DNA from: Synchiropus splendidus
Taxonomy: Eukaryota; Chordata; Actinopteri; Syngnathiformes; Callionymidae
Length of the DNA stretch: 64,000 nucleotides
Assembly: GCF_027744825.2 (NCBI RefSeq)
Contig: NC_071335.1
Coordinates: 9,277,001 to 9,341,000 of the forward strand
Direction of reading: 5' to 3'
Part shown: one piece after another, positions 11,803-24,671 of the stretch
Position numbering within the stretch: position 1 is the stretch's first letter
How the letters are laid out: each line of letters begins with the position of its first letter
Notes under the pieces: model-generated
What the model saw: the letters and a program-made list of their open reading frames with translations, nothing else
Told to the model about the DNA's origin: nothing
Databases searched by the model: none
Translations under genes and position numbers: made by a program

Positions 11803-14789
11803 GGGGATGCTGGGGCTGGGAGGGGGTTTCCTGAGAAAGACAGCTCTAAAGAATCTATGTGGAGTCTCTGGGAGCATCTTTCTCTTATCCCAGCCTGTCT
11901 AACTCCCATCTACTGTTTCTCCCTCTAACGTTTTCCTCACACGATCCACTTTATCTTCTCTCTCATCATCTAACTTTCCGCTCACCTTTCTTGCCCTTTC
12001 TCCTCTTTTTTCTCTTCATATCATTCATTAACAGCCCCCTCCCACAGAGCTCTGATCAGAGGATGGACAATCAGACCCTTCAGAACAACTGGAAAAGTAG
12101 GAGAGAAGGAGAGGTGTGAGTCTCCTCTCTGCTGCACTCAAGGACTGTCGGCTGCCCTTGAACATGTGATCCCCCCTTTTTCACTTCCCCTGGGAGGGTG
12201 CATCATCTCATTTACAGTTACACTTCCCCTGCTATACCAAGGGGGGGAGGTCTCCAATCCATACACCAAAGCTATTTTTAGCTCAAATGTGTGTCTATAC
12301 CTTTGACCTCTTTCCCTCTGCATATTATTTTCGATGTATTGTCTTTTTTTCCCCTCTCCTCTCCAGCCCTTAGCTCTCAGGAGCAGAGCAGGCTTGAGCG
12401 AGTCTCCCCTCCATCCCCTTATGGGAATCACTGCTCCAAGAGAGTGGTCCATATATATATGATGCTCCAGTGAGTGGTCCATGTATATGCGATATGAGCT
12501 GTAACTGGATCCCGAGAGATCAAGTGAGGCAGGAGTGTAAAAGAATGTGGTTGGGGGAGGGGAGAAATTATTTCTTTCAATTAAAGACACTGGATTCTGG
12601 AAAACATTGCAGGCCCAGATGAAAAGCATCAACGCAGCATTTATATAGTACATAAATTACCCTGTTTGCACAGATGAAATTTGTGTGTTGTGAATGTCAT
12701 ACTTGCTATTGTTTACTATTTAACATAAATTATAATACACAATTTTCTACAAAGGAAAAATTGAGTTATGGCTGGGGGACTGATGTACTAGTTTTTCTAG
12801 TTTACCTGCAAGAATTTTCACCCTCAATTATTAGCGCAGGGGACTGAGGTACAATGGTCAACTGTCTTACTTACTTATAGAACGTTTGAGAGATGGGATA
12901 ACCTACGTGCGATAGCTATCTTCTGCTGGAAAGACCCACATACTCAGAAGGTGTTTTGTCATTGTAGCGCCGCTATGTGAGACTTCTTTAACAGTCATGA
13001 GTCGACAGGGATGAGTGGATGGAAAAGTGAGCGTAGCAAAAACAACCATCACACCATTAACACATTCACACCCACTGCTAAACATTTATTGTGCACTCCA
13101 GAGACACATGCATGCACACTCTGTTCTTTGTATTTGGCACTGGGGATTGCAATTAATTGAATCAACCTCTGTTTTGTTTTTTTTCAGTGCAAGAATTTAT
13201 TAGTGATTTCAAAAACATGCAAGTATCACATGAGTGAAACTATGGTGACAAATAACCGACATGTCATATGATGGCTCTTTTATCCTGACCATCAAGGCTT
13301 TTTCTTTTGCTTTTTTCCCCCCACCATAGACATCACAACTTGTGGTGCGACCTTAGAGTGAGAGCACAAAATGACTGTTCGAACCCCAGTTTATCCTGAT
13401 CATTGAAATACTGTCTTTCTGTACGAGGCTCCTGCAGCAACTCCAATCGTCAAATGATTCAAAATATCTTTGTTGAAAACATGGAGTGAGCTGTGTTTGA
13501 AAATATCATCTGATAAATGTGTCACCTCCATTTGTGCCCAGATTATCTTTTCCGTAGTGGGCTCACCTCACACGACCCATGAAATGAGACCAGGACTCCT
13601 GAGGGCACTAACGCCGCCCATCACCCTCCCCAGTGATCCACCAACCTCTGTGACATCGCATCGCAGTGCCTCATACATCCATATTTCATTGAGGAGCCAG
13701 CATGGGGTCAGTGCTGGTGGGTTTGTGGTCTCAGCACAGGTTGTCTGTCCCTTCACAATGTGGATTCCTGCATTGCACCACGCATAAAATAACAATGTCA
13801 TTTACAATGCTGAGCAGTCATGTACTTTTTTACCTTTTCAGTACAAAGAAATGCTCAGTTTTGCCTTCACTTTATCAAATCCCTTGATCTCAACCCTACA
13901 TTTACAACCAGCTCTGCCTGCTCAACTTTCAGCTTTCAACAGATTCCAGTGCTGGATATTGCAACATGGTTTGCTTGACACATTTCCAGTGCTTTTAATA
14001 GATGAAGGTAAACTAACCATCTGAAATATGAGGAAGAGGCGTGGCATTTTTTTTCTGTCTGTTAAAACTAAAAACTAAAAACTTAAACAAATACATAGAA
14101 TGAGAATACTGGATCTAATGCTAAATGTTTATTCATTCAGAGAGAATGCAATGATTTGGGTTTTCCTAACAGGCAATAGCATGCATGCTCCAGTAAGTTC
14201 TAAAAAAAATCGGGCCCACTCTTACTGAGAAAATCAGAGTCATCAAGTAGACGTATTGTGTGTATTTATCACCCTTGTTTCACTTTCTTCAATCCCTCTG
14301 CAAGCTGGACACCGTCATTTTTGCTGTGTCTTCATGCTTTGAAACGTGATTACTTCCACATGTGACCTGGGTGCACTCAAGGTTAAGTTAAGTTAACGTG
14401 AAATTCCATTTTTATTTATGTATTGATTTTTCAGGAGAACACACCTGATTCCACAGAAGTAAAGATTCGGATTAGAACACAACAAGAGTTCTTTTTTACA
14501 CACACACACTTCAAAACACGTCCATGGTTGATGTCCATGGTTGATGTGTATTGAATGCCTTTTTTGTATTCGTATTGAATTTATTGAACTATTTTAGTGA
14601 CTAACTTTGGGGAGAAAATGAGGATTTTGCGATTGAGATTATATTTCCTTTGCATTTCCTTTGCAGGTTTCTTCCTAATCAAGTGTGTGACTTGTGTAAC
14701 AATTCACAGATCACTATGCCTGGTAAAGTGCAAGCAGCTGTTGTGGCAGAAACCCCACAATGCTATTCTTTTGTCACAGAGCAGCAGCT
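10476..14789. other. No gene recognised
   Basis: Apart from the GA tract, only short tandem scraps are visible: CCATGGTTGATGT twice near 14520-14547, and GAGTGGTCCAT twice near 12440-12482. Confidence 0.55.
11754..11801. repeat. (GA)n microsatellite
   Basis: About 24 uninterrupted GA units. Confidence 0.97.
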
Positions 14790-15270
14790 GACAATTGTCT
14801 CTGTCCGTCTACCCTGCCAGCACTCTCCTCTTCACATCTAATCCCTGTCCATCACTCTGTATGACTGATCTCAAATACACGAACTGGCCTGTTCTCACTT
14901 CCTCTACTCTTCATCTTTCCTGCCTCTCTCTCTTATACAAACATGTATTCTGTCTTGATTCTACATTCTTGAGTCTATTTTAAGCCTATTTCTATCTCCT
15001 CCTGTCCAGCTCCTTCACCAACTCATCTCAGCTGATCCCTGATGGACTCCTGCTCTGTCTTTGAAACCCACCATCACTATTACAGCACACCACTGTCTCA
15101 CTGTCCTCTCGCATGTCCTGCAGTGCACAAGACTCACATCCTTCTCTCCTTACAATATGACAGCTTTCCCTCTCTGAGAACGCTGTCATAGGTGTTCACT
15201 ACATCCACAAAGACACAGTGGAAGTCCGTCTCTGGGTCCATCATCTCTCTCATTCTCTATGATAATCCTC
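14790..15270 (-). mobile_element. RTE-like LINE reverse-transcriptase fragment (degenerate)
   Basis: The minus strand encodes DFHCVFVDVVNTYDSVLRE at about 15150-15235, matching the RT motif that usually reads HCVFVDLEKAYDRVPRE. Further on it encodes VGFKDRAGVHQGSA, the family's VGLHQGSAL region. Stops and frameshifts throughout. The aspartate of the FVD catalytic motif is retained. Confidence 0.7.
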
Positions 15271-16894
15271 ATCCCCAGCCTTGACCAGCCTCCAACAGTA
15301 CCATGCCCCACACCCGCCTTGGTTCAAGGTGGAGCGGGAAACCATTGTCTTTTCATTTCCTCTTTGGCAAACTTGGCATGTCCCGAAAGGACATCACTCA
15401 GACAGAGAGCCTACATAATGGAAGCTCAGGTAGCCTGAAAGTAATGTGTACAAGTGTGCAAATTGAAAAATATACAAACTGGCGACTACCTTCTACGTGA
15501 GTAGGAGTTAAATTGCACCATCAGACCCTTAATCCTGCAATAATGTTGTGGGTCAGAACTTATTCAAATTAGAAGACATTCAAATAAGAAGACACATCGC
15601 AGTTGGGAGCACATTTTAAAGAAAAAGAGAGGTGAGATCATTGTTTACAATATAGTTTGTCAGTGGGAAACAAATTCATTATTATCCTTCAAAAACACAA
15701 ATGCATAAATGCAATCCAGAGTGACCTATATGTGTAACATCTCAAACTTGTCAAACTGGTCCGAGTATCTCAGGACGAACATGGCATTCATCTTAATTAC
15801 AAAAGTGATGTTGCTTTTATATTTCTCTATCCTATTTTCAGGTTTGTAGTTGACATTTTTTAGAACATGTCTGAGACACTAGGGACTGGAGTGGTACAAG
15901 GCCGAGAAACGGTCAGACTCGTCTTTGTCATTAGTTCCGAAGCCAGGTTTCAACTTTGCCACATTTGCAGTGCTGCAACAAATGCATATGAAATGCAGTT
16001 GTTTCATCATCCAAAGCGTTTCTCCTGCCTTACTGCTGCCATTGGGGACAGCTTCTGAATAAATGAGGCATAAGTGCAAACGCCACATCTTTATCCACTC
16101 AGTCTGTTTGGATGACTAAAAAAAAAAACCATGGAGGAATGGATGCAACATAGCTCCATGAATCTTGCCTCTCGCGGGTGAATTGACTCCTGGGGGTTCA
16201 TCCTTGACAAATCTTTCTTGTCTATTGTTTTGACAGTCAAACAAACGGGAGGAAAATGTTGGCACAATGTGAAAGTAAATGATTCATCAATAGAGATTTA
16301 ATTAATTCCCTCAGAGGCAGTTGGGCGTAAATGCAACGAGAAATCTATGAGCTCAGCTGAGCTTTGCCCCCTGTTTTACTTAAGAATTATTGTTTGTTTT
16401 CAGTAGATAAAATCGGATTGGGCCTCCTCAGCACTCTGAAAGGTCCAAAGCCCCCAGCATCATTCATGTGAAATGTTTGTAGTGATTGGGGACAAGAAGA
16501 CTTGGACAAGCAAGATTACAATTATAAGTATTTATTAACAATAATACTAACAATAAAACAAAGATGGATGAGAAGGCAGAGCCAAGGGAGTCACCAAACC
16601 AGGAGAGAGAACACAAACGAAGAAAACATGAAGGAGAAAAACCTGAATCAAACAAACCGGAAACAACATGAAAAAAGGAGAACAGAAACCTCAGCAGAAT
16701 AAAACACGCCGGGAGAAATAAACAATAGCAAACAGAGTATATTGTGGTGGTCACAAGTCACGCAGGATACACATAGAATAATCGATTGCACATAGTGGAG
16801 AAGCTCAACACTTACAACCACAATCATAGACTAAGGTGAACAAAAAGTGTGTGGAGGACCAAGGTCATTAGCAGTATCATCAAAACTTTCCAAA
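15271..16894. other. No gene recognised
   Basis: Mostly unique. About 16500-16760 is unusually A-rich on the plus strand and may be old repeat sequence, but I cannot name it. Confidence 0.5.
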
Positions 16895-17724
16895 TACACT
16901 ATCTTACCAAAAGCATTCGCTATATGTTTTGGAATTGTTCAAAATGTTTTGGTATGATGAAGCATTCAAAATTCCTTTCACTGGAAATAAGGGGCCAAGG
17001 CCAACTGCTCAAAAATATCCCCACACCATAATTCTCATCCATCAAATTTCACACTTGGCACAAAGCAGTTTGAACCGTACCGTTCTCCTGGCAACCTCCA
17101 AACCCAGACTCATCCAGCGGATTGCTAGATGAAAAGAAAAAGCATGATTCATCACTCCAGAGAAGGTGTCTCCACTGCTCTATAGTCCAGTTGCAGGTGC
17201 TTTACACCACTGCATCCAGTGCTTTGCATCGCATTAGGTGATGTATGGCTTGGATGCAGCTGCACCGCCATGGAAACCCATTCCATGAAGCTCTCTGCGT
17301 ACTTTACTTGGCCTAATTTTGAAGGCCACGTGAACTTTGGAGCTCTTTAGCGAGTGCAGAATGTTGGCAACCTCTTTGTACTATGTCCCTCAGCATCTGC
17401 TGACCCCTCTCCGTCGGTTTACATGGTCGACCACTTCGTGGCTAAGTTGCTGTTGTTCCCAAACTCTTCAATTTTCTTATGATAAAGCTGAGAGTTGACT
17501 GTGGAATATTAAGGAGCGAGGAAATTCCACAAATGGATTTGTTGCACAGGTAGCATCCTGTGGAATTCACTGAGCTCCTGAGAGCGGCCCAGTCTTTCAC
17601 AAATGTTTGTCAAAACAGTCTGCAGGCCTAGGAGCTCTATGTTATACACCTGTGACCAGGCCAAGTGTTTGGGACACAGATTCTGATCATTTGGATGGAT
17701 GAGTAAATACTATTGGTAATGGTA
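16895..17724 (-). mobile_element. Tc1/mariner-type transposon, decayed
   Basis: An approximately 830-bp element flanked by TA, with imperfect terminal inverted repeats (left CACTATCTTACCAAAAGC, right TATTGGTAATGG read inward). The interior on the minus strand matches a well-known teleost Tc1-like transposase region, including the start-proximal segment GRSQELSEF around 17560-17600. No long open frame survives, so it is a fossil. Confidence 0.75.
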
Positions 17725-18064
17725 TGTTTGTACTCAGGCATCTGACGTGTGCCCTGTCTCCTGGCTTGCTTGGCAGAGCCACGGATTTTGAGCCACATTG
17801 AGACATGCTTCCTTGGTTCAAATGATGCTGATCATCTTTCTTGTCTGTGGAAGACATCATACCCTCCGCAACCTGTCGTGTGTTCTCGACACTCACTGCC
17901 GGCCATAGCACAGCTCGTGTGTAGTTTTCCGCCAAAGCTTGGACATTCCCTGCACTTTCCGTCAGTTCCACCGGCTCCTTGCACTTGGCACCGCAGCTGT
18001 GTGGGGGCAGGAACTGTAGGAACTTGGACAACTTCATTTTGTGGAAGTGAAGGCTGTTCGACAG

Positions 18065-18500
18065 GATCATGAACTTGAAACAAGACATAGAAGGGGTCAT
18101 GATGCATGTAGACAGTGCTTACGCCTACATGCATGTCAGCTAGGATGTCAGCAGGAAGATAAAGAGGGGTTTTGGAACAAGCTAGATGAGATGATAGAAC
18201 ACATTCCCCAGAGGGAGAGAGCAGTGGCAGGAGCAGGCTTCAACGGCCATGTAGGTAAAGGAAACAGAGGCAGAAAGGCAAATCTGAAAGAGAGAGTGTT
18301 CCCAGGGAGCATAGGCCAGTGAGCAGTAGAATGAGGTGAGTGACTAGGAAGACAGTGAAATTAGAGCATTATGGGTGTTGAGGCAAGATGAAGGTTGGTT
18401 TGAGGTCCGTAACACAGGCTGTGGAAAGTGCTGAGGGACTACTGGAGGAGTGGGAATGTGTAGCAAACGTAAGGATACGGTAAGGGAAACCTTGAACAAG
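18065..18500 (+). mobile_element. RTE-like LINE endonuclease fragment (degenerate)
   Basis: The open stretch encodes QLGCQQEDKEGFWNKLDEMI, then an RERAVAGAGFNGHVGKGNRG segment. This corresponds to the AP-endonuclease domain of the family, whose typical core is GADFNGHVGEGNRG. The catalytic aspartate of ADFN is Gly here, and the rest is broken, so it is inactive. Confidence 0.72.
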
Positions 18501-19879
18501 GTGTTGAGGGTATTGAGAGCAATTGAACATTTTATTGTTGCTTTCTCTTGGGCAATTCTTATTTAAATGATCTTTTGACAAGATAAAGACCCTGGTGACC
18601 AAAGCCAGCATAATGTGCTTTATGGATTATGGATGTTAATATCAATGGTGACTTTCAGCATGGTACAGGTTATAAAGTTGTCATGCAATATGCATGTATT
18701 TATCAATATTTATTCTGTCTTTGCACCACTTGCTTCCGCTCCTCAGGTTTCTTGAGCTTGTCTAATGGCACTCACCTGCCTGAAGTGGCATCTTTAGATG
18801 CTTATGTATTAATGTATTAGTAAGAAATATTTTCCCAAAAAGTGCCTACGGGCAGTTCAATTGAGTTTTAGCTTCTGACCAACGTTTTAGCTCTGAGTTA
18901 TTTATGGACTATTAGACAAAGAAAAGGGTTTTTCCTGTCTAAGACAGTGGTGGGTCCATGAGAAAGTTCAAATTAGGCTTTTATCTCAGCAGCACACTCT
19001 AAATGTCACGCGACACAGGACTGGGTCTATCAGAGATCTGGAGATTCAGATCGACCGCAGGAAACCGAGGGCATTCTGAAGCTCTCAAAAGTGAAAGGCT
19101 GGAATTAGCCAACCTGCTGGAGGCCAAGGTCCAGGACGCAATGGTACAAGCACAGATGCAGAGCAGAAAAAGAAAAGAAAAAAAAAAGAAAAGCGGACAG
19201 AAAAAGATAATTCACTTGCTGTTGGAGTCTGGTTAAGAACTAGACGAAGCCAGCCAGATCAGAGAGAGAGCCGTTGGATTTTGTGAAAGACTGCATTCCA
19301 GTGAGCGATCTGATCACCCACACCTGCTAAATGACTTTTGTAATGGGCTGCCTCTGCTGAGGCCAACAAGTGCCTCGAGCGCCCCCTAACAAGGGAAGAA
19401 CAGCACACCGCCCTTGAGAGCATGCCTAATGGGAACGCTCCTGGAACTGACTGCTTCTCTTTGGACTTTTACAAGGCCTACATGGACATTCTGGCTGATG
19501 ACAGCCTGAACTTCTGAACTCTCTCCGGCAGGAGAGCTGTCATCAACCTCCTGCCAAAGAAATGGAATCTGCAGGACCTAAAGAACTGGCGTCCCGTGTC
19601 ACTCCATTCTCCCGTTCTCTCCAAAGCCTTTGCCAACCGGCTGAGAGAGGTCATGGAGGAGGTCATCCACCCGGACCAGACCTACTGTGTGCCTGGCAGG
19701 TCCACGGTAGACAATGTCTGCCTTATTTGGGATGTTTTGGAGGTCTCCAGTTCATTACAAATCAACGTCGGATTGATCGCACTAGACCAAGAAACAGCGT
19801 TCGATCACGTTGAGCAAGGCTTTCTGTGGAACATCATGGGAATGTTTGTGGTCAGGTCTTAACACCAAGATCCAGGTAC

Positions 19880-20553
19880 AGCATACCTGTCAACCTCTGC
19901 CAATAACTCCCCTTATAAAGCAGTGCAATTCCTGTTATAAGTTGAATAGAAACCCTGCAAACACAATCGTGGCGCATTTTAACATTTTATTATTACTATT
20001 TACATCACAGCAAGACAGACAATGTACTGGAAAATGATGACAAAGATATATATAACATATATGACAGCTCCTGCAATTACATTTATCTTCCAATCCAACC
20101 CAACAATCTTCCATAGTCTTCCATAGTGTCTTTCAATCAAAAAATCATAGAAGTAAGCATGGAAGAATCATGCTTACTTCTATGATTTTTCTCTGAATGA
20201 TTCCTCTTGCAACACAATTCAAAACAACGGATATGGGCCGCAGTGCAACACGCATGCGCACACATCTCTCCTATCATCCAAGCCAAAAGCAAAGAGAAAA
20301 ATACATGCGGATTGAGGGTAACTTTTGCCAGTATGATGCACCGAGAGTCGTCAGTTGAGACGAGACGATCCGTTTTGGATCCGAAATTGCCGAGTCGATA
20401 TCGGTCTGGTGTGAAACGTCAGTGGGAATGTTTTTCTTCTAATGTATTTTTCCCCGTATAAAAGTCGTTATATGCCGTACATGATTTGAAATTGTAAAAA
20501 AAAAAAAAAAAAACGTCTAGAATACATGGAAAACGTGTAAGTTGACAGGGCTG
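19880..20553. mobile_element. 674-bp inverted-repeat element nested in the Tx1-like LINE
   Basis: Ends carry CCTGTCAAC (19886-19894) and GTTGACAGG (20541-20549) as inverted repeats. AGGTAC occurs on both sides (19874-19879 and 20554-20559) as a 5-6 bp target duplication. Removing the insert and one repeat restores the LINE reading across the site (K-I-Q-V-L-Y-S-D-I). It has no transposase frame, so it is non-autonomous. It contains the perfect hairpin at 20140-20190 and an A17 run near 20500. Confidence 0.75.
20140..20190. repeat. Perfect 22-bp inverted repeat, 7-nt loop
   Basis: Left arm 20140-20161, loop GAAGAAT (20162-20168), right arm 20169-20190. All 22 positions pair, with arm core TCATAGAAGTAAGCATG. 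It would fold as a strong hairpin if transcribed in either direction. Confidence 0.9.
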
Positions 20554-21830
20554 AGGTACTGTACAGTGACATTTAGAGTGCGCCGAAACTGAATGGCAGT
20601 TTGTATGCTCCTTTTATGGTCCATCGTGTCTGACAGTACTGTGCTTTGTTGGAGCTGGAGCTATGCCTATGGTGATAATGTTGTTTTAGTGAAAGATCTG
20701 CAAGATATACAGTAAACGCACTCGCCACTTTTCTGAAGCGTGTGAATAACTTGGGGCTGGACGCAGATCTGTTTTTAACTGATTCTAGTCTTCTAAACAT
20801 AAACAATTTACCATCTATTTATCATGGAGTGTTTAGGTTATGTGCATTTTTCAAATGGAACCACGATCATTAAACCAACTCTCTGCAATGGTTTTTAGAA
20901 GAGCCTCTAGTTGGTGGAGCACTGTTTGGCAGCAGCACTTTAACTGGGCTGATGGGGGCGCTGGAAATATAAAAAAAACTACAGATACGACATCTGGCAG
21001 ATGAAGCCAGCGCTCTCCAACTAACAGGCCACCTGCACCTTATTGGGTATACACTCCCACTTCACTAGACTTCGGGAGGGAGCCCTAAACAGCAGGGAGA
21101 AAAAAACAGACAAAGAGAGAACGCTCTTCCAAGACTATGCTGCTGCAAAAGCGATGCCTGACACAAGTAACCCTTTCACTGATCTTCTCTTGGAACCTGG
21201 TACCCCAGGAATCAACAGGCCACAACGACGAAAAGAACTTGGGTCTGAGAAAAGCGACCCAAAACACTCTTTATTTTAATTGTGTTAAAATAATCAATAA
21301 CAGAACTCTGACGGGCTGACGGACCACAGCACGGACACAGCACCTTACAGACGCCCACAATGGAGGGCACGATATAAGGCACCCTTAAGAATATAGACCG
21401 GTGACCTCCAGTGGAGGATTTTACACAGAGCAATCACCAGTAACTCCTTTTTATCCCATTTTAATCCTGGGGTTTTAAACAAGTGTCCATTCTGCAACCA
21501 ACCTGAGAATATTTGGGGGGTTGGCTGGAATTTTTAATGTTTTAACCATTGTCTCTAACCTTTTTAACTGTGTGTTCTCTGTCCCCGTTTTTCATAGGAG
21601 GAGTCAGATACACCAAGAAAGAAATTAAATTACTTGGTGGGGGAAGCAAAGATGGCGGTGTATCTGACTCGCTGGCACCAGCTGCTCGATGGACACTTGC
21701 TGTACGTGGTGACTCTCCAGAGTGAGGCCGCAGTTCTGTTACCACAGGATCACCCTGAACACTGAGGCGTTTTGTAGAAAGTGAGGAGGTAATGGCCAAC
21801 TTTGCACACTGTCAGAAGAAAACATTATAT

Positions 21831-24665
21831 CTGGACACTGGCTTAATTAAATGAATGTTGCATTTTACACTTTACAGATAAATGTTTCACACTCATTTAT
21901 AAATAAAGTATTTTTAAAAAGTCTTCTTCTTATTATTATCTTTTTAAAAAAACCTTTATACCCATGGAATCATGTTGTGGATCTGTCTCTGTCTGGTCAA
22001 GTTAGAATTCTGCAATGTAGGTGAATGTGTTGTGAGCCGCTCTGATGCAATTGCAGCAGCAATATACTCACAGGAGAGTTGTGCCCTGGCAGGTGTGGTA
22101 AGCATGAAGAAGTAGGCAGATAATGATGGAGCACTCAGTGACCGATAATGCGCGTGAGCAAGTAGCAGGGAAAGCCAATTGATCTCATCACAGCTCACCA
22201 TCCACACCACTGACTTATCTGAGCCACTTTCACCTCCATAATCTAGCCATTAGAGGTTTTGCTAAAAACCGAAACAATCATGTCTGACTAGTTACCTGAA
22301 TAAATTTCCCATGTTAAGCTAGCTCTGCCTCGGTTTCAAGGTCAGGAAGGGTAAATATTGGGCAAAAGATCCATGGATGGCGAACATATCCAAGACAGAA
22401 ACTGGTAAGTATGCTAGGCAGATGCAAGGTAAAACAAAGAATGATGAGCGGAAAACTAAAAGTGGATATCTAAAAATGTCCATTTGTTGTAAGAAACATA
22501 GTGGCAATTCAACTTGTGACATTCATTTGGGATGTTCTCACAACTTGCTGGTGCCCTTGAAATGAAGCTAATCATTGGCATCTGTGTTTGGTTTTTGGCT
22601 CCCAGGACCTGCTGCCTTGGCTACCCAGTGTCATTAGACAATAGACGACTGTTAAGAAAATACTATCTGCAACCAGAACTTGTGATGAATTAAGTGGTGC
22701 TGCTCTCTCCCTCAAACTGAGATTGCGCTGTCTAACTGTTTCTTAGATATCAGATAAGGAATTCAGTGACCCAGGAGAGACCAGAAGTCCAACCTCTTTT
22801 TCTCTGCATCAAGAGAAGCTGGTGAGTTGGTGTGGGCATCTTTGTAGTACACTTCCTGCACAGCTCTCTGGTGAGGTACTGTGAGAGGGGGCCCTGGGGC
22901 AGACCCAGCACCAGTTAGGGTACTGCTCTGCCATTCTCTTGGCAGAGCAGTAGGTCTAGTTTGGGTCTCTTCTCTTCAACTGGTGCTCCTGTGTCCCAAA
23001 CTTGGACAAGTGGGAAATGATGGATGGACTGATGGGAAGCTACATTTAGGTGTCTATGAGTTTTATGGGTTGTGGATTAATGAGACCCCCAGTGTGACCC
23101 TGTTTCATGTATCTATTTGTCAACCTTATTGAGCATGGAGTCCAGAGTGTTTGGGGTTAGTCACAACCTTTTAAGAAAATCTGCTGTGGAATCATTAGAA
23201 CCTGATCTGTAGCCTAGTTAGAATGCTGCAACAGAACTTGTACAGCCTTGCAGATGTCTGACGGGACTGATAATGAAAGTTGACCTCAAAGTGGTGCAGT
23301 GTGGGTTTTTGGCTGCTCTCTGTTGAACTGGGTCACTGGAGGGATGACATGACGAGGCACTTTTCCCCTCCGACAGCACGACTGCTGTTTTTAATGTTAG
23401 CGATGCAGCTCACAGAAGCAACAACAGGGCACGAGTCTAATCCACGCTCAACTAAAAGAAGTTTCTCCTTCCTGACCTTCACAGCTTTGGAATCTCTCTT
23501 TGAGAAAATGCTTTTTTATGATGAACCAGGACTCAAGATTTGTGTCAAGAGGTCAGAGTGAGAACAGAAATGTTATTTGGAAACAGTTGGAAAGGATGCT
23601 GGACAGAGATTAGAAGAGATCACAAAGAGGAGGGTGGAGGATGCAGGGTGGAGACGTTAGTCAGGTGCGCCCTGTGACTGAAGTGCAGCGACGAGAAGAA
23701 AGGGAAGCTTAATAGGACAGTATTGACACCCACTGTGACCAAAGTTTGGAGACAGCAGCTCTGACTCACTGGGAATGTTAAAAAAGTGAAAAAAGTGAGG
23801 GTGGGAGTGAACATGTCTGTCAGACCAAGAGTGCTCACGATGAATATTATCATAAGGAAGATACGATGTGCTTATAACTATTTTGTCTTGAGAAAAAAGG
23901 ACCACCAAAATGAACTGTTATCAGTTGATCATATTGAAGTGCTTTTATTTACTCAATTAACATCCTTGTAGGACAAGAACCGGCCTACCATGTTTCTTGA
24001 ACTCACCAGTTGATGTCTTCTGGCAGTGCTGTTGCTGTTTTTGCCAGGGATTGTGTCATCACGAGCAGTGGACACATGCCAGTTGAACACAGCAGGGACG
24101 GGAGCAGGGTAGCACATGTCAAGATCTCTTGTTCATTTCTCTTGACTCTGTGTATCATGAATACACTCTCAGCACAGTTCCTGTCCTAATATCTCTTTGT
24201 TGATTTGTTGCGCTCAATGACATATATTGAAAATGTTCTGAAAATGCTGCAAAAAAGGAAGGGTAGTTATCTCATTTTAATTGCGATTCAGGGGAAACTT
24301 TCGGCTGCAGTGAGAGAAGGTCATGTGATCTTAGGAAATAACTACCTGTTTCATCATAGCAAACAGTAAGTATCTTAACCAGAGAAAGAGTCACAGTCGC
24401 AGGTGAACAAAATGATTAAATTTCAATTGAATCCAATTTTAACGGTACAGTTTTAGAGTTGAATTAAGAGCTGAATTCTGTCTTTACAGAACAAGTAAGC
24501 GTGTTCCCATTCTTGATGTTGTTCAGTTAGTAATGTGTGTTGATATTTATCACTCCCATTCTTATTTAGTGTGCAGGATTTATCAAGAGTGCTGTGTGTT
24601 TCCTAAAAATGTCTTCGGCTGAACATACATGAACAGAGGACCACGCTCACATTAAGTATCACAAT
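21831..24665. other. No gene recognised
   Basis: Non-coding stretch between the Tx1-like LINE and the nptx1 3' end. Only the weak LINE-like scrap at 22.8-23.0 kb stands out. Confidence 0.5.
22800..23045 (+). mobile_element. Possible degenerate LINE 3' end
   Basis: A GC-richer patch with a line like GPWGRP and a closing GATGGATGGACTGATGGG tail resembles the end of several fish LINEs. Too decayed for a firm call. Confidence 0.25.
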
Positions 24666-24671
24666 TTTATT
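24666..24671 (-). terminator. Candidate poly(A) signal of nptx1
   Basis: AATAAA on the minus strand, about 930 bp after the stop codon. I saw no other canonical AATAAA on this strand between the stop and this site, so it is the first good candidate. Alternative hexamers and longer 3' UTRs are possible. Confidence 0.45.

Larger units (their letters stand above)
18990..21830 (+). mobile_element. Tx1-like LINE (L1 superfamily), interrupted by a later insertion
   Basis: Broken coding segments in order: SERLELANLLEAKVQDAMVQ (about 19090-19150), GNAPGTDCFSLDFYKAY (about 19430-19480), RRAVINLLPKKWNLQDLKNW (about 19530-19590), ANRLREVMEEVIHPDQTYCV then PGRSTVDNVCLIWDVLEV (about 19630-19750), and LIALDQETAFDHVEQGFLWN. 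After the insertion at 19880-20553 the order continues with VLYSDI, FLKRVNNLGLDADLFL (about 20730-20785), LLEEPLVGGALFG (about 20895-20930) and EINYLVGEAKMAVYLTRW (about 21625-21680). This is the RT domain through C-terminus of a Tx1-type protein, full of stops and frameshifts. Confidence 0.8.

Noticed and set aside
17687..18100. 137-codon minus-strand frame and overlapping frames
   Set aside because: Overlaps the Tc1 end and the RTE endonuclease fragment. No independent protein similarity recognised.
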